The notes: a model not told the origin generated them from the sequence alone. DNA of 64,000 bases from Saccharum officinarum (GCA_020631735.1 CM036221.1:15791381-15855380); one strand, 5' to 3'. Positions 36,773 to 47,435 are shown, counted from the stretch's first letter. Translations and numbers: made by a program.

Positions 36773-37684
36773 TCATTCTTTCGTCATCTGTGGTTCTTCC
36801 TTCGGAATAAGAGATGGGTCGCCGTCATCTTTTGGTGGTGGCTGGCTGAGGAGGGGAATTTCTTCTTCCTTAAGCTCCAACTCCGAAGCTTCATGAGAGG
36901 TTGCTGTGGGTGGGGGAGCCGATGGTCCCTCAATCGCCAGTCTTTTTCCTGTCTTTAGGGGCATGATTGGGATCCCTTCCAAGATTATCGACTCTTGGTC
37001 TTCCAGAGCTAGCATTCTTCTCTTGGCCCTCGTGACAAGGTAGGCATCCTTCAACTCCTGGGCATGACGATCCTCAGCTTCCTTCATGGCTTCAGAAATG
37101 GCAGTTTCACGACTCTCGGCTGCAGCTGCTTGGACCTGAGCTTCTGCAAGTTGCACATGGAGCTTTCTAACCAAGATCTCGGCTTCTTTCGCATGGTGGA
37201 TGCACTTCTTCAACTCTGAGGCCTGTTTATCATATTGCTCGTCCAGAGCAAGTAGGTATATGGTCATGAATACCACAGTTGGGTCATCCTCGAGGGAATA
37301 ACGTCCTTGCAAGATGTCCATGCGGGTCCTCCAAACTGGCTGATCTCTTTCTCGGGGTGGAAAGAATCTCATGGGTGTACGAGCAAGGGGCTTCTCGTAG
37401 GTTTGGCACAGGTACCTCAAGGCTTTGCGGGCGGCAGCTTGATATGTATCTGCAAACCGAAATCCGGTCGCAGTTATACTCCATGCTTCAGCTATGTCAG
37501 GGAAGTCTTCACTTTTCCCGACATACACGGTAACTTCACACCGTTCTGTTTCATGCTCTATGTATTCTCTGCCTTCATATTCCGGGTGACCCTTGATTCC
37601 AAGCCTTTGCATGGTAGCATACAAGAGCTTAGGAAAGCCTTCGACATTTAGACAGTAGCTACTGGTCCAAATCCCTTTTGCCAT
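36773..37684 (-). CDS. extra ORF upstream of gag in the outer chromovirus (orf0-like), possible dsRBD-like fold plus coiled coil
   Basis: 303 codons, intact, between the PBS and gag, on the element's coding strand. Some rice gypsy elements (RIRE3/RIRE8) are described with an extra 'orf0' in this place; equivalence is an inference. Residues ~15-95 run helix (FPKLLYATMQRLG), three strands (the second EVTVYVGKS, the third SITATGFRF) and a helix (YQAAARKALRYLCQ). This order and the AA..AL..L helix resemble a double-stranded-RNA-binding domain, but the lysine-rich start of the last helix, needed for RNA contact, is missing. Residues ~150-235 look like a coiled coil (YDKQASELKKCIHHAKEAE onward). 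The tail is Pro/Glu-rich. The role is unknown; packaging or silencing-related functions are possible. The frame stays open although pol is dead. Confidence 0.7.
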   Translation of the reverse strand: MAKGIWTSSYCLNVEGFPKLLYATMQRLGIKGHPEYEGREYIEHETERCEVTVYVGKSEDFPDIAEAWSITATGFRFADTYQAAARKALRYLCQTYEKPLARTPMRFFPPRERDQPVWRTRMDILQGRYSLEDDPTVVFMTIYLLALDEQYDKQASELKKCIHHAKEAEILVRKLHVQLAEAQVQAAAAESRETAISEAMKEAEDRHAQELKDAYLVTRAKRRMLALEDQESIILEGIPIMPLKTGKRLAIEGPSAPPPTATSHEASELELKEEEIPLLSQPPPKDDGDPSLIPKEEPQMTKE

Positions 37685-37811
37685 CTGAGAGAAATAGATA
37701 AGAGTATTTTTTAAAAAAAAATTGAGGGGGAGGGTAAGAACTTTTTAGAAAATATTTTTGTATGTAAAATACTGGTCCAGAAAGCCTAAGGTCACGTCCT
37801 ACAGCCAACTA

Positions 37812-37824
37812 CGGCTCTGATACC
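37812..37824 (-). other. outer gypsy primer-binding site (initiator tRNA-Met)
   Basis: The minus strand reads TGGTATCAGAGCC two bases downstream of the 5' LTR. Confidence 0.93.
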
Positions 37825-37826
37825 AC

Positions 37827-40795
37827 CTGAAGCGCCCCTAGATAACCAGGAACTCAAATGTGATACAATACTAGTCCCAGGAGGCTAGTAACACATTTAT
37901 TAAATCAGATAGGTCTCATTGCAGTAGTCTCGACAAGCGTGGACAATGAAGACATGCCACGATTAAAAGTAACCACAACACAATACAGGTCCAACAGACC
38001 CAGAAAGAGGTCTCGCTAATATATATCATCTGACGGATCCCAATACCACATGCTTAGTTGGGTGCAGACACGACCTTATTCGTACGCCACGTCAGGATTG
38101 AAGTCCGGATCTTCCTCTGTTCAACAAAGCAAGGGTGAATACAAAGTACTCAGTAAATCCAACCTTACCCTACGGAATGGGATATCAGTATATGCATATG
38201 GATAAATCAAGGATAAGGCTTGGTTTATTTGCATAAAGCTATCTTTTTACACATGCAGGGTTTCATTTTATAAATACCTTTGCAAAAGACATATTTTTCA
38301 TATATAATAGTATTTCTGAAAAAAGGGGTTGATCACAATTTTAGGTATTGCTGAATCCTCTGTTTCCGCAACATATGGCAGACAACCATTTATTTCTAAA
38401 ATCACACTCACTCTCATGTTTTCACTCATCCCAACCCATCTAGTTGTTGAAACCAAACCATAACTCGTCCGATACCGCGGACACGTCTATCCGGACAAAT
38501 TTTACACTCTGCAGAGGTTGTACACTTTCCCCACAAGTAGGATATCGTAGTTTAACACCGTCGTGCAAGCACAGATCCATCAAAGCCATTACCCTTCATA
38601 GCTAAGTAATGGCGCTCACCACAGGAACACTAAGACCACATCTCATAATACAATAATTTGCAGAGCTCTTTATATTTTATACAATATCCATCAATTTCCA
38701 CATACATCTCTTAGTGTCCCGTTGCACACCTGCCTCTAGGTGATTGCCATACCAACTAGAGAGATTTAGACTAAGCCTTTTCCATGCAAGGCGAGTGGTT
38801 GTACGAAAATGAGTTAGGCAAGATGAATCATCAACTCAGTCCTTAATCAAGACAAGGCGGATATCTTCATGCTTAACCACAAAAGGTACAAGCCCCCAAC
38901 ACCACGGCATCCCACAAAAGGAACGCCGATCCGCCCCATCTTTAGGGTAATCACCATCTATAACTTGTTCATTAACCCTTTTCATCATACCCATAATTCA
39001 TTTTCACAACTCACACATTTTTTCTTTTAAAATCATTGTATTTGAGGAAACATAGTAATGAGTATCTATGATGAGTATCAAATCCTAAGCATACTAAATA
39101 ATTATATTTTACCACAACATATTATTTGTCCCTAAATTTGAACAAGACAATTATCAGGTAATATCAATTCAAGGATGGTTATTCAAACGGGTCTTAACTA
39201 AGCAGTGAAAATACTTCGTACGTATATCGTACATGCAATATTTAAAACGGCTTCTACGGGTTGTGTTTAAAAATAGGATCAATATGCATTAAAGGGGAAT
39301 AGGCTGGACTTGCCTCCGTCGGCGTCCTCGGCAAACTCCTGCTGGTAGTTCGGTTCTTCGGCGTCGAACTCGCGGTACTCGCCTCCTACGTCCTCGTTCT
39401 CCGATTCGTTCACTCCGTCAGCTAACGAGCGCAACAGACAAACAAGCATAGATAAATAATCACATAAATCCAAATGAGCTCTAAAAATCATGAAATTTAT
39501 GAGAGATAGATCATGATTTAAGATGAATTTAGAAAGAATAATATTTGGAATCGGAGTTGGCATGTGGCTCTGCAAGATGGACGAATTTTAATCACACGAA
39601 AAAGAATAATACGCGATTAAGGAATGAGTGCTCACGTGGGTATTTGGCTTGGCTGATAGTGCATGGTGTATACTATGCGTGTGCTATTTGGATGGAGTTG
39701 TAGCTTAGGACCCACACGTCATACACCCATGCATGGGAAGGGAGAGAGAAAAGCTAGCAAGGGCCTTCTTCTTGCTTCTTGCATGGACGACACCATGGTT
39801 GAGCTCGTGGAGCTCGGGAGCGGCTCGACACAGGCAAGGACAAGGAGGGAAGTAAAGAGAAGACCACATGAAGAGTTGGAAGAGCAAGGGGATGCTCATG
39901 GGCTGCTCACCTCGTCGTGCGACGACGGTCGAGCCTAGCTCGTGCGTACGACCGTATACGGTATACGCGAGGCAAGTGAAGCGAGAGCAGGCAAGTGAGT
40001 GGTGAGCTGAGTGTGCTGCTATGGAAGAGCAACCATGTGTGCCTTTTTATAGGCCACGAAGCAGGGATGTGCCACTGGCTTGCTTGCCTCTAATGGCAAC
40101 GCTGTGGTCGGATGCTTGGGCGGTGCGGCGCGTAGTGAGTAGATGCTTAGCATGCAAATGGACGGTGCCTAACCTTGCATGGTGGTCGGTGCCTAATTTT
40201 GCATGGTGATCGGTGCCTAATTTGCATGCATGCATGAGCTATCTGTATGTGTGTATGTGTGGGTGCACTGCTGACACTTGTTTGCTTGTGCTTTGCATGC
40301 TGGTGGTATATGCATGTTGCCTGTGTGTCTTGCTTGTTTGCGTGGTAAATGGTAAAAGTGAATATTGCCTCGGTGGGTGCTTTGTCTTGCTTCATTTGTC
40401 GCGCATATACGAATGTGCTGTGGCCATGCATGGAGAAGAAAGATAGAGGGAAAGGTGGGAGGTGAGACCCGCTGTCGTGGCGGCGTGCGAGCTGCCGCAG
40501 TCGGTGAGGGGGGTCCGAGCACGGGTGCGTGCTACGACGATGGTGGTGGGGTAGGCGCACGCGCCGCTGTCAGGGGCATCGGACGAAGCGAGCGAGAAGG
40601 GGAGAGAGATGAGGAACGGGTGGGTGATGCCAATGCCACGGTGCATGATAAATTGAAGAGAGGTAGTTGGGATGGATATAAGATGGATAAGATTTAGAAG
40701 TATATAGAGCTCAAATGACTCATAGTTTTTGAAATGCATTTGAAAATAATTTTTAACGCGAGTGATTTTTGAATGTGAATTTTTGGGATGTTACA
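37827..40795 (-). repeat. outer gypsy 5' LTR, intact
   Basis: 2969 bp, TGAAGC...GTTACA on plus, followed by the GGCGG target duplication. A minus-strand TATA box (TTTTTATA on plus) lies at 40044-40051. It keeps the uninterrupted ATGAGGAACGGG site near 40609 that the Sirevirus hit in the other LTR. Confidence 0.94.
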
Positions 40796-41070
40796 GGCGG
40801 GCTGCCGCGTCAACCCGTTGGGCTGCATGCGCCACCAACCCACCTAAGGCCAAAACCTAACCCACTTAAACAGAGTGGGCTGAAGCATCCGGCCCGCTTA
40901 ATCCCAGCGGCAGCCCACATCCCACTGGGCAACGGAGCATCGCGGCCTTGTTTCGCTTCGCCTTCACTCACCACGGCGGGGGCGTTGCTCGCCCTGCCCG
41001 CTCTTCCTCCTGGCCCGGCGGTCTCCGTGGGCGCCAGTGGCGCCAGCGCCGATGGCGGGGACGACGGGAC

Positions 41071-41515
41071 GTCGACTTCTTCTTCTTCCCGTTCCTGGTG
41101 TCCACAAGAGCGGCCACGTGTAGCGCTTCATGGGCACAGACACCGTGCCGGCCTCCACGGACCCGGCCACCCGCGTCGCCTCCAGGGACGTCGTCGTCGA
41201 TGCCGCCGCGGGCCTCGCCGTGCTCCTCTATCTGCCTAGCCTTTCCACCAACCGCACGGGCACAGATGACGGCAACGGCGGCAGTGGAAGCAGGCTGCCA
41301 CTCCTCGTGTTCTACCACGACGACGTGTTCTCACGGAGTCAGCCTTCTCGCCGACGTACCACCGGTACCTGAACGCGCCGGTGTCCAGGGCACGGGTGCT
41401 CGCCGTGTCCGTCGAGTACCACCTCCCGACGGCGTAGGACGACGTGTGGTCCGAGACCGGGACGGACCCCTGGCTGTCGCGCCACGCCGACCCAGCGCGG
41501 CTGTTCCTGGCCATC
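41071..41515 (+). pseudogene. carboxylesterase (CXE, alpha/beta-hydrolase) gene fragment captured in hAT-like element 2
   Basis: The translation follows the N-terminal half of plant CXE-type carboxylesterases (GID1-related hydrolases): a DFFFFPFL block, then MGTDTVPASTDPATRVASRD, LYLPSLS and LPLLVFYH, then after a frameshift YHRYLNA, RVLAVSVEYH and DPWLSRHADPARLFLA. The oxyanion-hole motif expected as HGGGF reads HDDVF. Other lesions are an in-frame TAG before MGTDT, a second TAG after the VEYHLPTA block and at least two frameshifts. The fragment stops before the catalytic Ser elbow. It lies between the hAT-like ends, so it was probably captured and moved by the element. Confidence 0.8.
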
Positions 41516-41728
41516 GTTTGATTCAATCCAATACAGTAGTCTCTACTCGTTTCCTGGGATGGATTCACTGGCGTACGTGTGCTGCGGCACTTCGTGGGCT
41601 GCCGCACCAACCACAAAAAAAATAGCGGCAACATGTGGGCTGCCGCATTAGCTCTCTTAGGACTCGCGGCTCCGGCGGACGTGGGGTGGGCTGCCCACCG
41701 CCGCCCCATTTGCATCCTTAACATCAAC

Positions 41729-42269
41729 CCATCTAGGCAAATGTTATGGAAATAGAGGTGTCAGGGAGCACTAGCGAAGCAAGAGGACATACACGTGTGT
41801 AGCTATGAAGTGCTCAACTATTTTTTCTTGTGTATTCTGCAATCAATAGAAAAAAATCATGGAGGAGAATGTTCTTGTTTGCGCCTGTGGATATCTAGTT
41901 CATACAAGTGTTGCACAGGGTGGAGCTAGGGACTTGTGGGAAGCAGGCACATATTCTCTTCTTCCTCCTTCTCCTCTTTATATTATTTTTGATAATGATA
42001 GGATGTGGACGTCCGTCTTGTCCAGACGTCGCGCACCCACTCCGCCTCTCTACTGCTGCGTCCCCTATCCCCGCGCCGCTCGCTGCAGCGCTCTTGACTG
42101 TCCTGTCGTGCGTCGCTCCCTCCCGTCGCGCGCGCAGCCTGCCCAGCTGAGTCAAGCCTGGTGGTGGTGGTGCTCGCGTGCCGCCACAGGTACTGGTGCT
42201 GGTGGTGCTTGCAGGCCGTCTCTCGCCGCCGGTTCCGACCTCAACAGCTGGAATCGGCCACCCCTGGCC
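41729..42269. other. unassigned sequence right of hAT-like element 2
   Basis: AT-rich to about 41990, then GC-rich with a GACGTCCGTC...CCAGACGTC inverted motif near 42008-42030. No gene is recognised. Confidence 0.4.
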
Positions 42270-42540
42270 TCCCCTATGTTGCAATGCACATGTTTCAGAT
42301 GGTTTATAGGTATGTTGTAAGTGTTTCATATGGATGTTGCAAAAGTAGATTGGGATGTTACACATTTTCAATGGCTATACACGTACGTTGCAAGAGTTTG
42401 TTCAAATTGTTTTATCTATTTCAGATGTATATTGCAAGTGATTTATCTAGATGTTGCATATGTTGCAATGACTATGTTGCAAATGTATGTTCTAGATATT
42501 TTATAAGTTTGTTGCAAAACTAGACTTGGATATAGAATTG
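42270..42540. repeat. degenerate repeats of a TGTTGCAA-containing unit
   Basis: About eight imperfect copies of a unit with (A/T)TGTTGCAA followed by a T-rich TTT(A/C)A(T/G)(A/C)T stretch, spaced roughly 25-40 bp. Blocks of this kind occur as dispersed repeats in grass genomes; the parent transposon class is not clear to me. Confidence 0.5.
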
Positions 42541-42668
42541 TTGAGCGAGGAAAAAAGAGCTAGACCTCTGTCCTACTCGCTCCGAGCGATAGGATGTTGT
42601 GCTTCAGCACCAAAAGACGTCAACCAATCTAACTTTTTTTTTTTGAGAAACACAACCAATCTAACTCA

Positions 42669-42790
42669 GGCCCTGTTTGGCAGGGTTTTACTTTACTAGT
42701 GAAGCCATTTTTTTTTAACTTTAGCTCCATGGATAGCTCTCTTGGTGGAGCCGGAGCCGTTCGGTTACCCTTTGGCAAAATAGCTATCTG
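42669..42790. mobile_element. possible truncated MITE with GGCCCTGTTTGGCAGGG terminus
   Basis: The left end GGCCCTGTTTGGCAGGG is a frequent grass MITE terminus, followed by a typical AGCTCCATGG...GGAGCCGGAGCC interior. No matching right end is seen, so the extent is uncertain. Confidence 0.4.
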
Positions 42791-43057
42791 TGGTAGACAA
42801 AAAAGACGAAAAGTCCATAATACCCTTCTTTTTTAATTTTTCCTCCTCCCGTTTCCTTCTTCTACCTCCGTTCGGTTTCACACATCCGCATGCGCTGCAC
42901 ACCGCGCTCCCAGGCAGGCCCCGTTTCCTTCTTCTACCTCCTAGTTTTTTAAACTTGAAACTAGATATTAAACCGAAATATAATTTGTCACATGGTCACA
43001 CAGGTACAAGTAGCACTGCACTTAAACTGCACAACACTGAAGATTTCAATTCAAATA

Positions 43058-43553
43058 CAACAACAACAACAACATAGCCTTTTGTCCCAAGCAAGTTGGG
43101 GTAGGCTAGAGATGAAACCCAAAAGAGACGAGAAACAGGGAGACACATAAAGGGACATAAAGGGCACAAGACAAAAGATGTCACGGTTCAGGCACGTTGA
43201 TTGCTAATCTCCAAGCGCTCCTGTCCATAGCTAAATCCTTGGAGATATTCCACTCCTTAAGATCTCTCTTAACGGACTCGTCCCAAGTTAGTTTAGGTCG
43301 ACCTCTACCGCTCTTTACATTATCGGCCCGCTTTAGAACTCCACTACGCACCGGCGCCTCAGGAGGCCTCCGTTGGACATGTCCAAACCATCTCAACCGA
43401 TGTTGAATCAATTTCTCCTCAATTGGTGCCACCCCAACCCTATCCCGAATATCGTCGTTCCGTACTCTATCCCTCCTTGTGTGCCCACAACACCAACGCA
43501 ACATACGCATCTCCGCTACACTCAACATACGCATCTCCGCTACACTCTATCCC
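43058..43553 (-). mobile_element. 5'-truncated RTE-type LINE with perfect 19-bp target duplication
   Basis: It is flanked by GAAGATTTCAATTCAAATA at 43039-43057 and 43554-43572. On the minus strand the element ends in a TTG-repeat tail (CAACAACAAC on plus at 43058-43072), the short-repeat tail typical of RTE-clade LINEs rather than poly(A). Only the last 0.5 kb of the parent is present. A 24-bp unit containing ACGCATCTCCGCTACACT is tandemly duplicated near its 5' end (about 43502-43548). Confidence 0.88.
43181..43534 (-). pseudogene. RTE-type LINE reverse transcriptase C-terminus
   Basis: A 117-residue open frame with blocks MRMLRWCCGHTRRDR, VGVAPIEEKLIQHRLRWFGH, VQRRPPEAPVRSG and GRGRPKLTWDESVKRDLKEW, the familiar C-terminal segment of grass RTE-type LINE polyproteins. 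The N-terminal repeat (MRMLSVAEMRML) comes from the 24-bp tandem duplication. The catalytic RT core is absent. Confidence 0.85.
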
Positions 43554-43572
43554 GAAGATTTCAATTCAAATA

Positions 43573-45568
43573 TTTTTAGATTTAGATATCAGGTGTATGA
43601 GTAAAATGTAATTCTGAAAATGCTAAATGGGCAAGCCTGGATACAAAAAATTAGACTGAAACTCACACAAAACTGAGCCAATAATTGAATACCCAACACT
43701 CAAGGGCTCATAAATACAAGCAAAAGTGGAAACTCTTTAATAATATATAGCACCTAGAGGAGAACAAAAATCACATTACTAAAATAAAACACTTCAGGCA
43801 TCAGCTCAACATCAAGCTAGCAGGAGCAAGCTCAAGTCGATGGGTGCATGCCCTGAAAATAAATTCTACTCGATTTGAAGTTAACTAGTACTAAAAATAG
43901 GCTACAATGAACTTAAACTGAACTTGTTGGACTTTAACAGAACTAGAACTAAAAATGGGTTCTAAACAACTTAACCTGAAATTGAACTAAACCTAAAGTA
44001 TAACTGAAAATAAATTCTACTGGAATTAAACTGAACTAACGTCACTACGTACCCTGAAACCTAAACTAAAACTGAAAAAAATATAAAAATCAGAGTAAAC
44101 TAATAACTAAATTGACGACATCACTGAAACTGAAACTAGACTGAAAACACTAAACAAGAGAAAGCCCGGAGGCGTCTTTGTCGTGACTTGTTACTTGTTA
44201 GTAGGAGGGGTGGCTAAGCTGCGAGAGAGATGAAGTAAAATGTTTAGTGCTGCCGCCACAAAGACCATGGAGAGAAGATGCACAGTAAAAAAGCTTACAT
44301 GTGGAACTCTAGATGTGAAGTGGCATGAAATAGCTAGCAGCTGCCTCTCAAAATGAAAATCGCCAATGAACACTGGTTGCTTAAGGATACAGATGTCTCT
44401 GTACTTCACTGAATACTGAACGGATCTCAAAACTGAAAACTGAGCCATAAAACTAAAATACTGGAACGTTTTTAACACATGATCAGCAATTTAGGACTGG
44501 ACATGAATGCTGAACCTTAATCTCTCTCCATTAACTAGATCTCTGAATATCGGTTGAAATAACTGCTAAAATCATGAAACCACCATTGATACTACCAAAC
44601 AATACAGAACCAAATGAACTTAGACCACACCACACAGAGTAGGGATCTGAGCATCATATTTATTGCATGATTATTAAGGGAAAGAGAGAGAAGGCATGTG
44701 ATAAGTCGAAATACACATACAATCTGAAGAATGAAGACCAAAAACATGCACGGATTGATACAAATACCGAAAAATTTGGAGAAATAGTGCCTACATGTGG
44801 GAAATAAAAACAAAATCCGATCCATTCAGAAAAAGGAGGCAAACGAGAGAATACCTACACTGCGCCCACAACAAAAACACGAACGAGCTCTGGCACCAGA
44901 CGTTGGGGGAGGCGAACGAGCTCTCTCACCTGACGGTTGGGGGAGGCGAATCAATAGTGACCTAAACACAATCAGACAAAATGAAAACAACAAAAAACAA
45001 AAACTCGAATCAATGGATAGGGGAGAGGCGCAAACAGCATAGACGACCTGCGGCTGCGCAAAGCTAAGCATCGCCTCCCCCGCTCCCCGCTTCTGGAAGA
45101 TGAACAGTAAACGGTAAACCACGAGGGGAAGGAGAGTCCGCAGGATAGGAAGAGAGAGGAAAGGTTCGACGGAATGAAAAGCCACGATGATAGAAGAGGC
45201 GCGGAGTTCGAAAAAAATAATTGCCTATCGGATCTTCGAGGGTGGATTCAGACCCGATACAGTAACAAAACCTTCGTCTTGATGGAAACACAAAACGGGC
45301 TGAATATGAAGCCAGCCCACAGAAAGAAAACAGCCCACAGAAACATCCAACCGACGAGGGGGAAAAAAATCAGCCGAGAGTTGTTTAGAAATTCCGAACG
45401 GTTCCGGTGAAGAAGGGCATACACCAATGCACGCGAAAGCACAACCGCAAGGCACTGAGGCTTTACACAGGCCATAAATATAAACGAAGTAATAATAACA
45501 CACGACACCACGTACACAGTATATTTAGACCTATATATATCTACTGACTATCTAAGCCCAACACAAGT
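43573..45568. other. unassigned AT-rich sequence
   Basis: No transposon ends, RNA genes or protein domains recognised. The part at 43850-44150 is rich in repeated CTGAACT/TGAAACT words. A short tandem of ACGAACGAGCTCT...ACC.GACG.TTGGGGGAGGCGAA units is present at about 44880-44950. Confidence 0.4.
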
Positions 45569-45626
45569 AGAGAACCGGTAGCCAACGATTGTCAAAAAAA
45601 AAAAAAAAGAGAACCGGTAGCCAACG
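45569..45626 (+). mobile_element. minimal A-tailed retroposition scar with 19-bp target duplication
   Basis: The 19-mer AGAGAACCGGTAGCCAACG occurs at 45569-45587 and again at 45608-45626. Between them are only 20 bases: ATTGTC followed by a run of A. This is the form expected of LINE-driven target-primed reverse transcription that copied a poly(A) tail and almost nothing else. Confidence 0.7.
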
Positions 45627-45699
45627 GCAAGGGAATTTTGGGCCCAAAAAGGACCAAGGGATTCTGGACTCCTTGGACGATACACGGTCTCAAATTCCA

Positions 45700-46060
45700 A
45701 GAGCCCATGGGCTGCGACGAACACGGCTCAACAATAGCAACGGCCCATGGCCCTCCGCGCTGCTTCCAGCGCCTGCTCCGCCCAAAGGAGACAGGCGCAC
45801 AAGCGACCCCGACACCCCGCCCCCACCGCCGCACGCGCGCAACGCACCACCGCGACCGCCGCGCCGCAGCAAAAGCGAAGCGAGCCGGAGGGGAATGCAC
45901 GATCGTCGCCGCCGCGCCGCCTACCTCCCTTCCCCGCGTCGCCGCGGCCAGCGCGTCGTCGCCGAGCTCGGCCTGAGCGAGCGGTTGCTTGCCTGCCAGG
46001 TACCCATCCACCCGCTCTGCCCTTCTCTGCTGTTCGAGGTGCCGTTGTGTCGTTGATTCG
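45700..46060 (+). other. CpG-rich block, possible 5' end of a host gene
   Basis: The composition is typical of grass gene starts. An ATG at 45895 opens a 35-codon Arg-rich frame ending exactly at a CAG/GTACCC splice-donor-like site (45999/46000), followed by less GC-rich, intron-like sequence. Other long frames in the block are Pro/Arg/Ala-rich and look random. No protein family is recognised, and no downstream exon could be identified before the LINE at 47436. It may equally be a captured promoter or gene fragment. Confidence 0.25.
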
Positions 46061-47435
46061 TGGACGCGGTTAGAGATTCGATACCGGCTGTGGCGCGCTG
46101 TTTTGACCCGCCCAGTGGGCGGGGCTGGGCCCGCATTGCTGCGTTTGACGCTTACCGGAGAAGCATCCATTGGTTGGGGAATGGGGGTAACGTGGCGCCG
46201 GGTGAAGTATGTGGATTGGATCCTATTGGTGTTGGTGTGGAGATTGGTGTGCTCGGTCCACACTAGGGCTATTGATCGCTGCGTCGCCCTCATTTCAGCT
46301 GGTTTGTTAGATCGCAGCCGCGTACGCTTAGATATGGTACAGCGATAGGGCAGTGATTTGTGTGGAACGCGTTTGGCTGAAGTTACCCACTGATCAAAAC
46401 CTGAAAGCTTGGCCCGTGGACATTTATACCTGTTCAGTTTTTTTTAGGAATGAACCCAGCTTGCAGTGCCATAGCGTGTAGGTCTAATTGCAGCACTGCT
46501 CTGTTAGCTGTGTGTGAGCACCACTAATTGCTTCAAAGCAAGGCTTTGTTGTTGAGCTCTCCGCAGCTCATAGGTAGACTTTTTAGACAAGGCTATCTGC
46601 TGACTGGGACAGGCAGACAACTATGAACACTTTATGGAAATGGAATGCTTCTCACCAAGTCAAAACTTAATGACGGTGTATCTGAAGAGTGATGGGTGGA
46701 TCTTATTTTCTTGGAGGAGACGTGGCCATTTGCATGTTTGTGCTATCTACTATCTACTATACCTAAATAGGAGAACCCCACTACATGATTTTCATGCAAT
46801 TTCGTGAAGTCACGTCAGCAAGGCCTTTAATCGTTGCTTTGCCTCTCTAGATCAGAACATCAGTTTCACGCAAGCACCATCTCTCCCATCCTTTAATATC
46901 AAACCATGATCCGTCTCTTTAAAGTCTTCTACAGATCGAGCCCGCACCCACCGCTTCACTTGCCAGTAACAGCTCCACTCAAGTACTAATAAACACGGCC
47001 AGCAATCAACGTAAAAATCAAGAGCCACATGGATCGGATCGACCAGGCCGACCATTAATCAATCAATGCAAGAAAACGATGAGTCTCCATACTCATGGCT
47101 TTAAATCACGACCACGCGGGACGTGAGGCCGACGCCACCGCGCAGGAACTTGAGACCGCTTCATCCTCAGGCTGCTGCCCGACGTGGACCGCGCCTGCAG
47201 CGGGAGGCCGCGGGGAGGGCGACCAGGGCGAGCAGATGTGTGTCATGGGCGTGGGCTGCCATGGGCGCGGAGCAGGAGGTCGAGGATGGAGGCGCATTGG
47301 CGTGGGGACAGTAGGGGCATCCCTTGGTGCTCGCCGTCTATCCCTGCACTAAGCCTCCCTGCACTACGTCATGGACCTAGGAAGCCTGAACGCGAGGTCC
47401 GGAGCATGTTTCAGTCGTCGGTCACGGGTGGCCAT
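46061..47435. other. unassigned sequence
   Basis: Mixed composition. If the CpG-rich block upstream is a gene start this would be its intron, but nothing here confirms it. The GC-rich part at 47100-47390 has open frames without recognisable similarity. Confidence 0.3.

Larger units (their letters stand above)
6820..40795 (-). mobile_element. Ty3/gypsy chromovirus (Tekay/Del type), outer element with two nested insertions
   Basis: The LTRs start TGAAGC and end GTTACA on the plus strand and are flanked by GGCGG (6815-6819 and 40796-40800). The element runs right to left: 5' LTR 37827-40795, PBS 37812-37824, extra ORF, gag-protease, RT, RNase H, integrase, chromodomain, PPT at 23232, then 3' LTR 23231 down to 6820. 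The 3' LTR is split by a Sirevirus (9606-23044), and the leader region by a gypsy derivative (28119-36675). Without these it is about 12 kb. The gene order and the C-terminal chromodomain-like segment place it in the chromoviruses. Several stops and frameshifts in pol show it is dead. Confidence 0.93.
6799..41720. mobile_element. hAT-like non-autonomous element 2, split by a 34-kb retrotransposon
   Basis: The left end TAAAGATGCAAGATGG and the right end (reverse complement TAAGGATGCAAATGG) are matching inverted termini. They are flanked by a perfect 8-bp direct repeat ACATCAAC at 6791-6798 and 41721-41728, the target-duplication length of hAT transposons. Without the retrotransposon at 6820-40795 and its duplicated GGCGG, the element is about 940 bp: 6799-6819 plus 40801-41720. 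It encodes no transposase and carries a decayed piece of a carboxylesterase gene. Subterminal GCCCAC/AACCC-type motifs recur near both ends. Confidence 0.8.

Noticed and set aside
47095..47352. 85-codon GC-rich frame upstream of the LINE
   Set aside because: Gly/Ala/Arg-rich, three overlapping frames of similar length, no domain.
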